From: Rosellinia necatrix
Lineage: Eukaryota; Ascomycota; Sordariomycetes; Xylariales; Xylariaceae
DNA length: 64,000 nucleotides
Assembly (NCBI GenBank): GCA_021209875.1
Contig: JAGYVD010000003.1
Span: 4,650,001-4,714,000, forward strand
Direction of reading: 5' to 3'
Notes under the pieces: model-generated
What the model was told of the DNA's origin: nothing
Seen by the model: only the letters and a program-made list of their open reading frames with translations
Databases searched by the model: none
Shown: positions 10,549 through 22,483 of the stretch, piece after piece
Numbering within the stretch: the stretch's first letter is position 1
How the letters are laid out: every line of letters starts with the position of its first letter
Translations under genes and position numbers: made by a program

Positions 10549-12119
10549 ATGAGCGGTCTCCTGCGCCCGCCCACCCTCCGTCACACCATCGGCGTCCTCG
10601 ACCGCGCGCTTTTCGCGAAGACGGTGAGCCTCGCCGCCGTCGGCGTCGCGGACAAGACGAAGATCGCGCAGTGGCGGCAGAGCCTACAGAAGGACAATAC
10701 CCTCTTGCTGGCCGAGCGGCTGTCGTCCGTGGTGCCGCACCCGGATCGCACGCTCGCGTCGCAGGGCGCCCGGTGTCTGCTCCTTGATCCGAAGGTGCAG
10801 CCCAAAGGTAAGGCGGATGCCTCGCTGTAGCCAGCAGTAATGGTTACCGGGTCCCATGTTCTAATTCTCTTGCTTATATGTATATATATATATGTGTGTG
10901 TACAGCGCCCGATACCTGGACGCCACTCATCCGCGATGGCCTCGAGAAGCAGGAGCTGAGCATGGTCCCCTACGACCTGTCGCTCGATTACGCATACTGG
11001 TCCTATGAGGAGGTCATTCGATGCCTTTTTGCCGCCGGAGCTCCGCGAAGTAGACGACGGCGTCCCCACTGGCTTCAACCAAGCAGGCCATGTGGCGCAT
11101 CTAACCCTCCGGGAGAAGTTCTGGCCCCACAAGAAGCTGATCGCCGAGGTGTTGATGGACAAGAATCCCGGCGTGCGCACCGTCATCAACAAGGTTGCGG
11201 ACGTCGGCAGCGAATCTGAATTTCGCACCTTCGGATACGAGGTCCTGGCCGGCGACGGCGATCTCGGCGTTGAAGCCCGCGAGAATGACTGTGTTTTCCA
11301 ATTTGATTACGCTAAAGTCTACTGGAACAGCAAGCTAGAGGGCGAGCACAGGCGTCTCATCCATCTTTTCAAGCCCGGTGAGGTAGTGTGCGATGCCATG
11401 GCAGGTATTGGTCCTTTTTGCCGTCCCCGCCGGCAAGAGAGGTGTCTTTGTGTGGGCAAACGACTACAACCCCGAGAGCTACAAATATCTCGACTTAAAT
11501 ATCAAACGCAACAAGGTACGAGGACTCTTGGGTTTCTATCATCTGGTGTACGATACTTACCATTAGCCCTTAGGTAGCTCAATACGTCCAAGCATTCAAC
11601 GAGGACGGCCGGGTGTTTATCAAAAGGGCTGCCGACTTGGTTTATGCCGCTTCTACTAGCGGAGCACACGCGCTTCCAAAGCAGAAGCGCATCAGCAGAC
11701 ATCAACAACAGAAAGGCGATACAGGTGTGAAAGGGAACAGTTCAAACTCCGAAGACAAAATCCTAGTCCCGCCGACAATATCACATTTCGTAATGAACCT
11801 CCCAGCGTCGGCCATCACCTTCCTTCCTCACTACCGCGGGATTTATGCCGGACATGAGCAACTGTTTGAGCCATACACCAACGCGAAACTCCCTATGGTC
11901 CACGTCCACTGCTTTGCTGCTAAGGCAGACGGCGAAGGACCCATGCTGGATGTCTGTGAGCGGATCACAAATGAGCTTGGAGCTCCTATCAAACTTGGCG
12001 ACCCAGAGGTTCCCGGAGAAGCGGCCGTACTAGAGATCAGGGCTGTAGCGCCAAGTAAGCGTATGTTTTGTGCTTCCTTCCGGATACCCGCCGAGGTTGC
12101 ATTTGCTGCCAGGGAATAA
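10549..12119 (+). CDS. TRM5: tRNA (guanine-N1)-methyltransferase Trm5, frame broken twice
   Basis: Trm5 makes m1G37 in tRNA in the nucleus and mitochondria, preventing frameshifting. Exons are 10549-10807, 10906-11515 and 11574-12119. Recognisable parts in order: an N-terminal [14 protein letters not shown] segment; [34 protein letters not shown] motif I around [22 protein letters not shown] in the shifted frame; and the family motif FVMNLPASA. Exon 2 is split over three frames. One surplus T at 11026-11030 and another in the T5 run near 11411-11418 each shift the frame by +1, and skipping one T at each site would join all conserved blocks. Exon 2/3 joining is phase 0. A two-codon start exon at 10378-10383 spliced to 10522 is a plausible alternative start adding 11 residues. 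Because Trm5 is normally essential, sequencing error or recoding is more likely than true loss. Confidence 0.85.
10875..10902 (+). repeat. (TA)n(TG)n microsatellite in TRM5 intron 1
   Basis: Alternating TA then TG dinucleotides run directly into the intron's TACAG acceptor (AG at 10904-10905). Confidence 0.9.
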
Positions 12120-15100
12120 ACGATATATAAAAGAACCTATAGACAGACGACTGAAACGCCGAGGTGGACAATATCAAGGAGTGTCTAGCTTGAACAATTG
12201 GACGCGCCAGTAACCACACGGTCCTGCGTCAAGCATGTGAAGTTGCAATGAGCGCTACGATAATAAATGAAAAAAAAGGGGGGGGCGCAAGTGCCTTGTG
12301 TTCGTGTGTGCGACGCTCTCTTTGTCAGTATGTACACGTCAACTCGATAGCGGCCCAAGATATCCGTAAGAAAGCCTATAGCGTTGTCGGGAATTGAGCT
12401 TTCCTAGGAAACGGCCAGAGCGGAGAAGAGGATAAGATGGGCATCTACTACCCTATATTCATCTATTAGGGCCGTGAGTCTGCCGGGCGCCCCTCGTCCA
12501 TCCGTTATCAGGATCCGCTATCATATGCATGACCAACGATCGGGATGCTACCTACCGTATGCATATGGGATGCTACGCTGATAGGGCTCTCGCCGGGAGA
12601 ACAGGTGAAGTCGCAGTAGGCTTTCCCCCGCGCTCTTTGTTCCAAATTGCTTCCATGTTCGCTTCTCTACTTGTAACTACCGCAGCCGCGAGAGTTCCGT
12701 GCGGAGCACAATTTGAATTAGGATGCATGCGATGCATACCGGCCACGGTGCAATAGGCGACACGCAAGAGCCGGGCGCCCATAGTAACATCGTTCGACGC
12801 AGATTCATAGCTGCGCTTGGCCGCAACACTGTGGTGTGGTGCCGAACCGAGTGACCACTCTCATGTGGAACAAGTCGGCCACGTCCGTTGACCGGAGCCC
12901 AAGCCCCGTGCTACTCGGCGTCGCCTCCGTCGCCTGTGCCTTGCATTATGGGCGCAGCAGTGTCGGTACGCCATGCCCTTCGGTAACATACGCAGTTGCT
13001 AAGAGGGTTTGTATATCTCAATGGACATATTTCTTCCTTTCTATGGATGGACGGCAAATGATGCCTAAATTCACGACAATTCATTTGGACATGATATTAA
13101 GTGATCGATAACGCGCACGGTTTACTCCCTTAGGTATGCCGCGCAACGTGTATCATCTCACCACCTGGCGCATCAGATCTCATGTCGAGATAACAGCAGG
13201 TACGGTAGGTGGTCCCATTGATAGAGGATGGTGGCGAAAATATGCGGGTTCGTCGAGGTGACATTGCAAGGTTGCCCGGCATATTGTGCCACAAATTCCT
13301 ATGCAAACCGGGGACCCATCCCTTACCGGACTTTGCTGTAGATAAAGCATCTTGGATCCCGACCGGTCTTTGCGACAGGCATGCTGTTGATATCGCGTCT
13401 GGTTCGGTATGGTAGCGAGCGGGCCACTCCCGATGCAAGTGGCGGGAACATGACACGCGCTGCATTGGGGATGAAATGATTGACTACCTTGCGAGGTGCG
13501 ATGGATTGCGTGCTCTTCCCGAGTCATTCCACCCGCAACCACAGGGCGCGGTGGAAGGAAATGTTGGCAAGGCTGATAGAGCTCCGGGGTTACGGATTGA
13601 GGAACCGGTCAATTCGGCGCCGAGCCGGTCAAGCAAGATAGGCGTTTACCCCAACACACTCGAAGCTTGACATCCAGGGCCGCGAGTAATGCACCGTCGT
13701 CCCCCGCTCTGCGTCCCGGCATATGTAGCCCGCTTCGAGTAGCCCTTCTCGCCTAAGCGAGTTACCCGTGTGGCCCTTGCTAGTTGTTTTGCATGTGAGT
13801 GTACAAAGCTTAAACAGAGCTTGAGCAGAGAATAACCCGGTGTAAGGTAGCTCAGCGCCAATAAGCAGGATTTGAACCCATAGCCTAATCTGCGGGCAGC
13901 TTTAGCCAGGCTCCTCTTTGTCGCCTTTGTGTTTTGTTGAGCTTCTACAGCTGCGTACATGAACACCAAGTCTCGGATATGCAGCCCTTGTTCCGCAGAT
14001 CTACAGGGCCTTACCGAATTGTGCAGTGGATCGGGCGCGTTGACGCGATCTTCCAGACCTCGATGAACAATGGCGTCGTGCCCTGGCCGGGTGGTTGACG
14101 TACTACGGCAACCGATGTGGGAATGTGCTGGAGTGACGTCAAAGGTGGGAAGTAAGTGTAGGTAGCTTATCGTAATTCATGGTCTCAATGGTTGTCATGT
14201 CCTGGGATCTTGACAAAAGACGATTGTGATGATACTTGTCCCCTCGTTTGACGAATGTACTTGGCCTAGATCCAGGGACCGGACCGTGCAAACTGTGATG
14301 AATCCTGGATAATAATAGCCGAGGTAGGGCGCCTCCTCAACACTTAGTCTTTCGTGATGCATAGCATGAGCTCAGACTTTGCAACGATAAGCAGCCTCTC
14401 ATGTTATTGTCAACAACACGAGCTTTCCTCCTTGCTTGGTCCTTCCCCGATACCCCGGAGTGAACCCGGCGACAACGTCATCAAGGACGCCTTCATGCAG
14501 TAACTACTCTGGAGTAACTTGTGAGATAGGGCGACTGGAACACCAAGAGAGCCGTACCTCTTCCGTGGCCACCCACCTGTCTAGTCCGGGAGCTAGGGCG
14601 GGCCAGAGATTGGACGGCGTAGAGACGGAGGGCACTCTACTCCGGCTAGAGCTAGAGACAACAAGGGAAAGGAATTGACCACGGGGACGACAGGAGTCGC
14701 ATCATTCGGCCAGCCCGTAGGTATGATGTTGCTATCTACCCAAAGCAGGCAGAGTCTGTAGGTCCAAGAGCTTAGCCCTGATGGATCAGGTAAGTAATCT
14801 ACGTGTACAGTCATGATAAGACGCATCGCGCCTTCGAGGCATCTTCGACGCATTGTCGTCCCATCGGAACAAGCGCCACGGAACGCCCTATCCAGTCGAT
14901 CTACACGTGCAGGGGCCAACCTAGCCGGCCTGCTGTACAAGACGTAGCAACGGCCGCTGCTTCCACGTGTGCTCACCGCAGAGCTCGGAGAATAGTCGAG
15001 AGACGCTCGCTTGCTACCTTGGTAGATGCCTAAGGCATGTATGTGGTGTAGCTCGAAAAGCAGCCACGATAACACGCCGCGGCGCATGGGCGTGGTGTGC

Positions 15101-16850
15101 CTGTAATACCGTACCTAGGTAGGCAGTAGTGTAGGTAGCTACCTACCTAATGTCTGCGTGCTTGTGCTCCCTCGATCGATGCAGACTATCGACGGTTGAA
15201 CACGAGCCAGGTAGATCGACAGCTTCTCGCCTGTCTCAGAACCTACTGCAGTTACATACCTCCCTTATGGGGATCTGGACCTGGGGGTGGAGCACAGTAT
15301 CAACTGTATTATATTTTTATAGGTACCTTACCCTGGACGTTAGTCGCCTGAGCAAGGACAAATTGCGGGGGTGGATATTCATTTCAGTGGAAGACGAACC
15401 CGAGCTACCCTAAGCTGCCTAGGTACCTTGGTAAGGCAAATAAGTACATACGGTAGTTACCTGCCTACTGTGCCTACTCAGATAGGTGCAGCCGACCTAG
15501 GGGAGTGTGCCTAAGCCCTTCCACCAAAATGAACAAAATACTCTGTAATTCCTTACCCGCCTTTGATCGCCGAACTCGCCCCGAGAATTATGTATCTACC
15601 CATTATCTGCGGGATAGCGCCGTGGTTGTGCCCAGAGTCTTGGGGCAGGACACGTTCTAGAAAGCATGCTAGTATGTACCCAGGTACATGAGTCAAAAAT
15701 AGGAGAAAATCAGCACGTCCCAGGCACGAATCCATTAGTTATTCAATAACTATACAACTCTGTCTAGTTAACCTAGCAGATACTTACAAGTAGTCTGGGT
15801 GGGCACGCGCTAGGCCAGACGGTGATTCCCTTATTTAGACGGCCAGGTCAGAGTCGGATCAAGCAGGAGCGTTTATCTTACTATGATTTAAAGTTTCTCA
15901 AGACTACCTACCCAGGTAGGCTATCCTAACTTTGTCAAAACTACTTGCCTACCTACCTATAGGTATGTAATTTTCCGCTTTTGTTGGGGCGCCAGAGAGC
16001 TAGTGGCAGTTCCTGTTAAGGGGTGCAATTACCCATTTACCTTTTATCCCTACCTAACTCTACCTGTGGTGGCTAACCACCCCAGGTAGAAATGGAGGTA
16101 CCCAGGTTAGGTAGGCAATCTGGTAGGTCATTATCTATCTCATGTTCGGGTTTGTTCGGGTGCAACTTACGACTCATACTATGGTTTCTCTCGGGCTGTG
16201 GTTATCTACACTATTCCTCGGGTAGTTACATTGTTGGGAAGATGACAACGGACCTCTACCTACTGGTATCTATAGACTTCTACTTGCACAGTTACATCCA
16301 TGGTATCTTCTAGATGGAGTCCAGGAGATTCATGCACACAGTCCCGAGCCATGGTCAGCAATATTCGGCCTCCGCAGAATGTTTCGAACATGAGCAGGGG
16401 ACTGGATGCCTGTGATGCTGCTTGTGGGTATTGTCCATGGCTATCATCAGCGGTGAAGGGATTTATAAGTTGCAGTACATGCACAAATCCACGGTTCTGA
16501 GGTGGTGCAAGCGGCCAGATGACCAGGCCATAAGCAGCCCTCGCCTTCGCCCTCTTAATGACTTACGTACTGGATACAGACTACCTACCTTACACTGCTA
16601 CTAAGTACCCGAGCAGATACTAGCCTCGTTGTTTTGCCCTCGTTCTGCCCTTGTTCTGCCCTTGTAACACTCCGGGCGTATTCTAGGGCAGGTTCTCCCT
16701 CGCCACTAGCCTCCCGTGTAGATCCCATCTTTCCCTTTCCTCTCTCTAGTTCCCTCCAGCTACCTAGGTACCTACCTACTTACCTAAGTAGTGGCATCCT
16801 TCAGGGCGCTCTCCTCCTCGGTGGTGTAGGTACATACCCGTCTAGAGTAC

Positions 16851-16922
16851 CTATAGTCGTATCTATAGTCGTACCTATAGTTGTACCTATAGTTGTACCT
16901 ATAGTTGTACCTGTAGTTGTAC
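16851..16922 (+). repeat. 12-bp tandem repeat, six copies
   Basis: Six contiguous copies of CTATAGTTGTAC occur with single-base variants (TC for TT in the first two copies, G for A in the last). The divergence is graded along the array, which suggests stepwise expansion from the 3' part. Confidence 0.93.
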
Positions 16923-18390
16923 CAGTGGGACTTATAATTATTATTACAGCATGCTCAGTGTCTGCCCAGTCGTTATTACAAGTAGGTCAGGCGGGTGGCC
17001 CACAGTGAAACCGAGAGCTACCAGGCGAATGCATCCTGCAGCTTCGACGTTTGGACCGCGCCTCTTCTTCCGTCATCCTTCTAAAAGAGCTGACGAGTCG
17101 CCTTCTTCCATTTCTTTCGTATCGCTCTCCCTTAGTCTACTCGTCCACTCACTCACTCGCTCATCACTCACCCAGTCATACACTCATTCATTCGCTCACC
17201 CATTGGCCAGGCACCTTATCTGAGCACCTAGGCACCCTACTTAGGCTACCAGGCATCTCACCTACCTACCTACCTAACGCGCCCTTAGCGATACTGATCT
17301 ACAGTTGCTCGCCAATTTTGCCTTGAATGCTGGGATCGACCCGGGCCCTGGGAAGATCTATGAGATCGGCTCATTCTATGTAGCATCGTCTTGAGGGCTC
17401 ACACCCCCAGGCAGAGAGGTATGTAGGCTACGTTTTGCTCTGTCCTACAGTACCTTCCTTGTCCCCCGTGCCGTTTACCCATCCTCTGGAGACGGCCCCT
17501 CGCGAGTCATCTAATGCTGTGTCTTGATGCAACTTACAGGCCCGTATGCGCGGTCTGCAGTAGTGTGCTGCACTCACCAGGCATTGACCTGATTCACCCC
17601 CGGTGCGGCATTGCCGGTACTTAACCATGTCACCTCTCCATTGGCTAGAGCCGTCTGGGGGAACGTTCGTCTTACACAATCTTGGTGCTTGGTCAAGCGG
17701 ACGTTGTTGGCATTCCTATTCACTGCTACGTATCTACACTACATTCCACCCCATTCTCCCATACCTTGTCGCCCAGCCCGCTCCGCTCCCTCTTCTGTTG
17801 CGCTATCGTCCATCGTTACAACGTTTGTCTGCAAAGTACGCATCGGCGCCGACCAGCAGCGCCGGAGATCTTGCAGAAACCGTTTTATCTCCCAACGTAA
17901 CTTCAGCTAACCAGTTGGCCTATCATACAGGCTCGAGCGCTGATCACGCTGATGCTGGGTGCAGCCAAGAGCCTGGGCCTAGGTGCTGTAAAGTGGACGG
18001 GCTGCTATAGGCCACACTTACGGCTACCGACCAGGTAGGTACCTGGCAGTGTACCTCGGTGTAGGAGCCAGCCTACAGAGAGGTGCCGACTAGCGAAGTG
18101 TAAGTAGTGGAATATGTAGTAGTACCAGCGACGGTACCAGGTAGTGCATAACGCGTTACCTATCACGCATCACACAAAAAGCGGGGAGACCTCCCACCCC
18201 CACTGCACTGGTTCCCTACTCCAGTTTTACTGTCCAAGTCTCCACATAACCCTTGTCAATACCGTAGTCTTCCGATCTCCCGGATTTCATCGATTCCCAC
18301 ACGACTTTCTTTGTATGTCGTGCTAAGAGAAGAGACTTACAGATTTTGCCGCGAGGCCTCGTTGGTCTCCATAACCAATTCCGATAACCA

Positions 18391-18459
18391 CCACAAACCA
18401 CAAATAGCCACAAACCACCACAAATCACCGCAAACCACCACAAACCACCACAAACCACA
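18391..18459 (+). repeat. CAAACCACCA-type 10-bp repeat
   Basis: About six or seven copies of a 10-bp CAAACCACCA unit with variants lie about 490 bp upstream of the Reg1-like start codon. The plus strand is nearly free of G here. Confidence 0.88.
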
Positions 18460-18950
18460 TTGGAAGCCGGCCGTCTCTATATCGCCTCCTCCCTCCCACC
18501 TCCCATCTCCCGACCCTGCTGTATCCGGCCGCCTCTCCTCTCTCCCTGTCTCTCGCCTCCACACCTCCAGCCGGTGTCAACAGTAGCGTTACCACCAGTT
18601 ATCATTGCGAAAACCGCCAAGCCATCCTCCCGGATCCTTCGCCGCCAAATTCTTTACCTACACTTATTATTGTTATCAACGACCCTCGAGCCATCTGCCG
18701 CAGGCGTCTTTCACACACATCTCACCTTTTGAACACCTGAGGAGTAGCATCGAAACCTCCCGGAAGCGTAGACAAAGAACCTGTCCCCGATCTTGGCTCT
18801 CTACCTTGTGACATTGAGTGTCGGCATCTGCCCATTCGACGGTTTGGGGCCAGAATCAACGGGGTTGTCATGACGGTAACCGCCGTTGTCCTATAAGCGG
18901 CAAAGTTGGGGGAGTGTATAGCGCTGTCCGAGCCGACAGCAGATTTGATC

Positions 18951-20764
18951 ATGGCGGTGGTTCTAACTTCGGAGGAGAGTGACCTCTTCTCCTCATCAGC
19001 CTTGCGACGATCACACTCGCAGTCTAAATTTCTTACGAGCCGTCGCCCACAGACTTTCCACACATCAGCTTCGACTTCCAGGATAGATCAGCTCTTCCAT
19101 GATAACTATCGCCACCAATCGATACATATCGTCCCCGATTCAAGCCCGTCTTCTGGTCCGCCATCACCTACTACCCTTCACGTCGAGAACGAATCGAATT
19201 CTTCGTACCCTTCTACGCCCGCTACGAGTGTGTCGTTAGACGGGCAATGTGACAGCGATCTGTCTATCGGATCGCAAGACCCCTTACTTCTCTCCGAATA
19301 TGGCGACAACCCATATTTCATGTTGGATGATTTAGAGGAGTTGGAACCTCCGTTGAGCCCCCAATTGAATGACTCATACACGGTCTCTCCTGCGGACGAC
19401 TCATCTGCTAGCACTTCACGCCCGGGATCTCCGGCCGCACCAGAGCATGCCGAAGATGATACGGCTGTCGAACACCACCCCACTCAGCATGTGGACTACT
19501 TGTCGCATAATTGGAGGGAAGAGGACATATGGTCATCATGGCGCTATATAATATCCAAGAGGGGAGAATTCGCCAATGCGCCGCGGCTAGAAAATGCGTC
19601 ATGGAGAACGTGGATGAAGGCTAAATACGGTCTAAAAACTGTGTCCCCGGAAACGCTTAATTGGTATGCAAGTTTATATTTTCTGTTGTTGCAACATGGT
19701 ATTAACGTCCAGCCAGGCTAAAAGATTGCGATGTTACTTGGCTTTATGGGCCCCTTCAGACGCGCCAGTGCACGATGTTTCCTGATGGCGCTGAACAAGG
19801 CGCATCTATGTCGTCCGGATCAGACTCCTTCATCCACAAAAAACCCATCCTAAAGAAAAGATCTATGTCGGAAATCATGCTTCAGCGATCACTCTCCTCT
19901 TCCTCGTTGCTCAAGCAGGCCGCCGCCGCCGTGCAAGCCCAGCAGAAAGGTGGCGCTAACCGGATAGGTCGACCCATCCTACGCCATGCCCACACAGATC
20001 TCGTCACCTTCCCTTTCTCTAAGCGAAGGAGGAGTAGAGCAAATACGAGCCGCCTGCCATCTACTGCTACTTCAGGCGGCGCATCTCCTGCGACCGAGAG
20101 GAAGCATATTCATTTCGATGAGCAAGTCAAGCAGTGCATTGCTGTTGAGGTAAAATGTGATGACGACGAGGACGAACTGGACCCTCCCCATTGGGTGCAC
20201 GACGATAGTGACTCCGATGATGGCGCCATCATGATGAAAGTCACCAAGACCGGCAAGAAGCCTATATATCTGCGAAAGAAGCCAAATAGCAATAATACTA
20301 ATGAAAGCAAAACAATTGCGATGCTCCCATCAACCACCCTCAAGTATAGAGAAGACTCTCCGGCCCTGCCTGATAGCGCCATCAAGCACAGCACGGGCAG
20401 TGTTAGAAGCCCACTAATATCGCCATCGCCGTCCCAGGAGACCTTACGACCGTCCAGATCATCGGGGGCATTCTTCCAACAAGACAACGAGGGAGACGAG
20501 CCATTCCAAGGCAACGGCCTAAGCGCGAACTCGAGTCCAACCGATGAGCCTCCACTGCAAGCAGGACTCCATCGGTCTGCGGCTATCGTTAATTTGAAAG
20601 AAGAAGAACCGGCTGGTATGCGTCGGACCGAATCCGGTATGTTTATGCCGTACGAAGAAGGCGATGTTCAGCCTAATGATGGTATCATTGGTCGCGTGAT
20701 TGACACAGTCAACACAGCAAGAGATATCGCCCACGTCATCTGGAATGTTGGCTGGAGAAGGTGA
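18951..20764 (+). CDS. DUF1752 / Reg1-like PP1 regulatory protein
   Basis: Two exons, 18951-19663 and 19717-20764 (53-bp intron, GTATGC donor), give 586 residues. The fungal DUF1752 region (about residues 180-245) shows the pattern WREEDIWSSWRYI...ASWRTWMKAKYGL and runs across the intron into NWLKDCDVTWLYGPL. Later, about residue 365, is ERKHIHFDEQVKQCIAVE, which matches the PP1-docking HIHFxxxVxQCIAV element of yeast Reg1/Reg2. The rest is disordered, acidic and Ser-rich. Yeast Reg1 brings Glc7 (PP1) to Snf1 for glucose repression, and a similar role is inferred here. The upstream TTG-initiated extension is ignored because 18951 is the first ATG. The gene is convergent with the CYT-4-like gene. 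Confidence 0.85.
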
Positions 20765-22483
20765 CTCCTAGTCTCGCCCAGGCCAGATTTGATTGGGCCT
20801 CGGCACCAACAAGCCGAGGCTTGTGGCACGAACAAGATACCCCCGCTGGTGAGACAGAACGCCAACGGTCAGGGTGGCTCGAATGGGAGGATTACGCCAC
20901 CTGAACAGATTGCGTAGAACTGCATTTTTAACGGCGTCGGAATGGAAACAGGACTCGAATATGTGAGATCTCACGATGCCACGATCGCCAGTCATTGTAT
21001 CAAAGCTTCCTATATTCGGTGTCACAAGGTCGCGAGTCACAAGTCGCATAAGCGCGTTGCACATAGACGAATGCGACGGGGCGGCCTATCGGTATGCTCA
21101 TGGAAACAAAACAAGGGTAAAATTAGGGTAGTGGCGTGATTACTGGGTTACGGTAGCTATTTGTTATCATGTGTCAACTGACTTCTGCCTATTACGCTCC
21201 AGTCCTGTTCATAGTATATAGGCTGGCAGTTACCCTTATCAAGGCATGACCTCGGGACAATACTAATAATTTACTATACCTGGCTTCGTCGTTTCCTGAT
21301 TGAATGTGCCTACTCGTCTACGACACGCACCCCAAGTATCAACGGAGATGAACCTGAAGCAGAGGTCTTCCATATCCCTTCCTGCCTACTCAAAGTCCCA
21401 GAGGTGATGGGGGTGATGAGACGCAAGATCACGCATTCCCACACACATTTCCCCCACTCCATGTCTCGCTCGATCACATCCATTCCGGATATAACAACCT
21501 AATCAATTCGGCTTACACAAGATCTGCCAGTGATCCCCTCTCTCTATCTCACCTTATCTTAGCTGCTGCTATCATTAACCTACCTCCAACGCTGGCATGG
21601 GCCTCGTAATACGAGCGAGCGATCAATGCCAAGTCAGACACAAACACGTATACTTCCCTCCAGGAGTAATACGGTAGTAGTAGTAGGACGTGTATGATAA
21701 ACATCCAGGCGATATTTTGGAAAGGTTTTCCTCCGCTGCCGGAATCGAGGTTTCATCAATATAGACACTCCAATGACAAAACAAGTCAGCTTGGACGCGC
21801 CGTTTCCATGCTTGAATACCTTTTGGACGCTGCGTCGAGGAGAAAAGGATACTTAGGCGATGGGTTTGATGAGCGTTCGTTACTGAACTAGGCAGGTTTA
21901 GCCGAAGGAGTTTTACGTAGGAGTTTTGCTTTCTGTATGTGATGACGCGCTCCATTGGCACTTCCAATTCCGCAGGGAGAAATGCGGGATTAAGATCTTA
22001 TTTTTCCGCGAGATAAAAAAAAAAAAAAAGAAAAGAAAAGAAAAAAGAAAACGAGAAAAGAAAAGAAAGAAAAAGAAAAAAATAGATGGAGGAGGAGGAG
22101 GAGGAGGAGGAGGAGGAGGAGCAGAGCGGACGCGCACTAACCAGCATCGTCGTTCAGGACCCATGACTCTCTACCTGCAGTATCAGCAGCCTGGGAGTTT
22201 GATGACGTTGAGAGGATGCATACAGTGGCGCATTAATAACACATCCGGTTCTTATCTGGCTGTCTCATGATATACATTCTGGTCGTATAGCGTTACATCT
22301 ATTTATACAATAGGGTGGGATTCTTGCCATCTCACGTCTTCCGCAGGCGGAATGCATACGCAGGCAGTTTTTCCTAACGCGGCTCACTTGAACCCCCGAT
22401 GGGCCGGCGCCCCTGTAACCGCACCGCCGAAACGTTCTCCGCTACCATTACAGAAAAAAAAAAAAATTAATGAAAAGCCGAAG
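20765..22483. other. Convergent intergenic region, Reg1-like / CYT-4-like
   Basis: This is a 1.7-kb tail-to-tail spacer with no supportable gene. A small plus-strand ORF at 20942-21139 has no features. The notable content is the purine tract at 22015-22120. Confidence 0.6.
22015..22120 (+). repeat. Polypurine tract: A/AAAAG run followed by (GGA)n
   Basis: About 65 bp of A interrupted by single G is followed by about eleven GGA triplets. The 106-bp stretch is almost entirely purine on the plus strand, with only a few pyrimidines (near 22052 and 22084-22087). Confidence 0.92.

Larger units (their letters stand above)
12120..18950. other. Gene-poor block between TRM5 and the Reg1-like gene
   Basis: No gene is supported in 6.8 kb. 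ORFs on both strands are short, mutually overlapping and without domains. The block holds many TAGGTA/ACCTAGGT motifs (clusters near 15110-15150, 15415-15490, 15905-15965, 16085-16125, 16765-16795, 17220-17280), a 12-bp tandem repeat (16851-16922), a CTCA-rich stretch (about 17138-17215) and a CAAACCACCA array (18391-18459). Roughly 18200-18950 is the likely promoter and pyrimidine-rich leader of the Reg1-like gene. Confidence 0.6.

Noticed and set aside
13850..13925. tRNA-like A-box and B-box spacing on the minus strand (GTTCAAATC with an upstream TGGCTAAAGCTG)
   Set aside because: Acceptor, D and T stems do not pair and no anticodon arm can be drawn, so it is at most a decayed tRNA or chance.
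14593..15087. 164-codon minus ORF in the gene-poor block
   Set aside because: No domain, no plausible exon partners, and other open frames overlap it; treated as chance.
12120..18950. Transposon or secondary-metabolite cluster in the long spacer
   Set aside because: No transposase, reverse transcriptase, polyketide or peptide synthetase motifs, and no terminal repeats could be seen in any frame.
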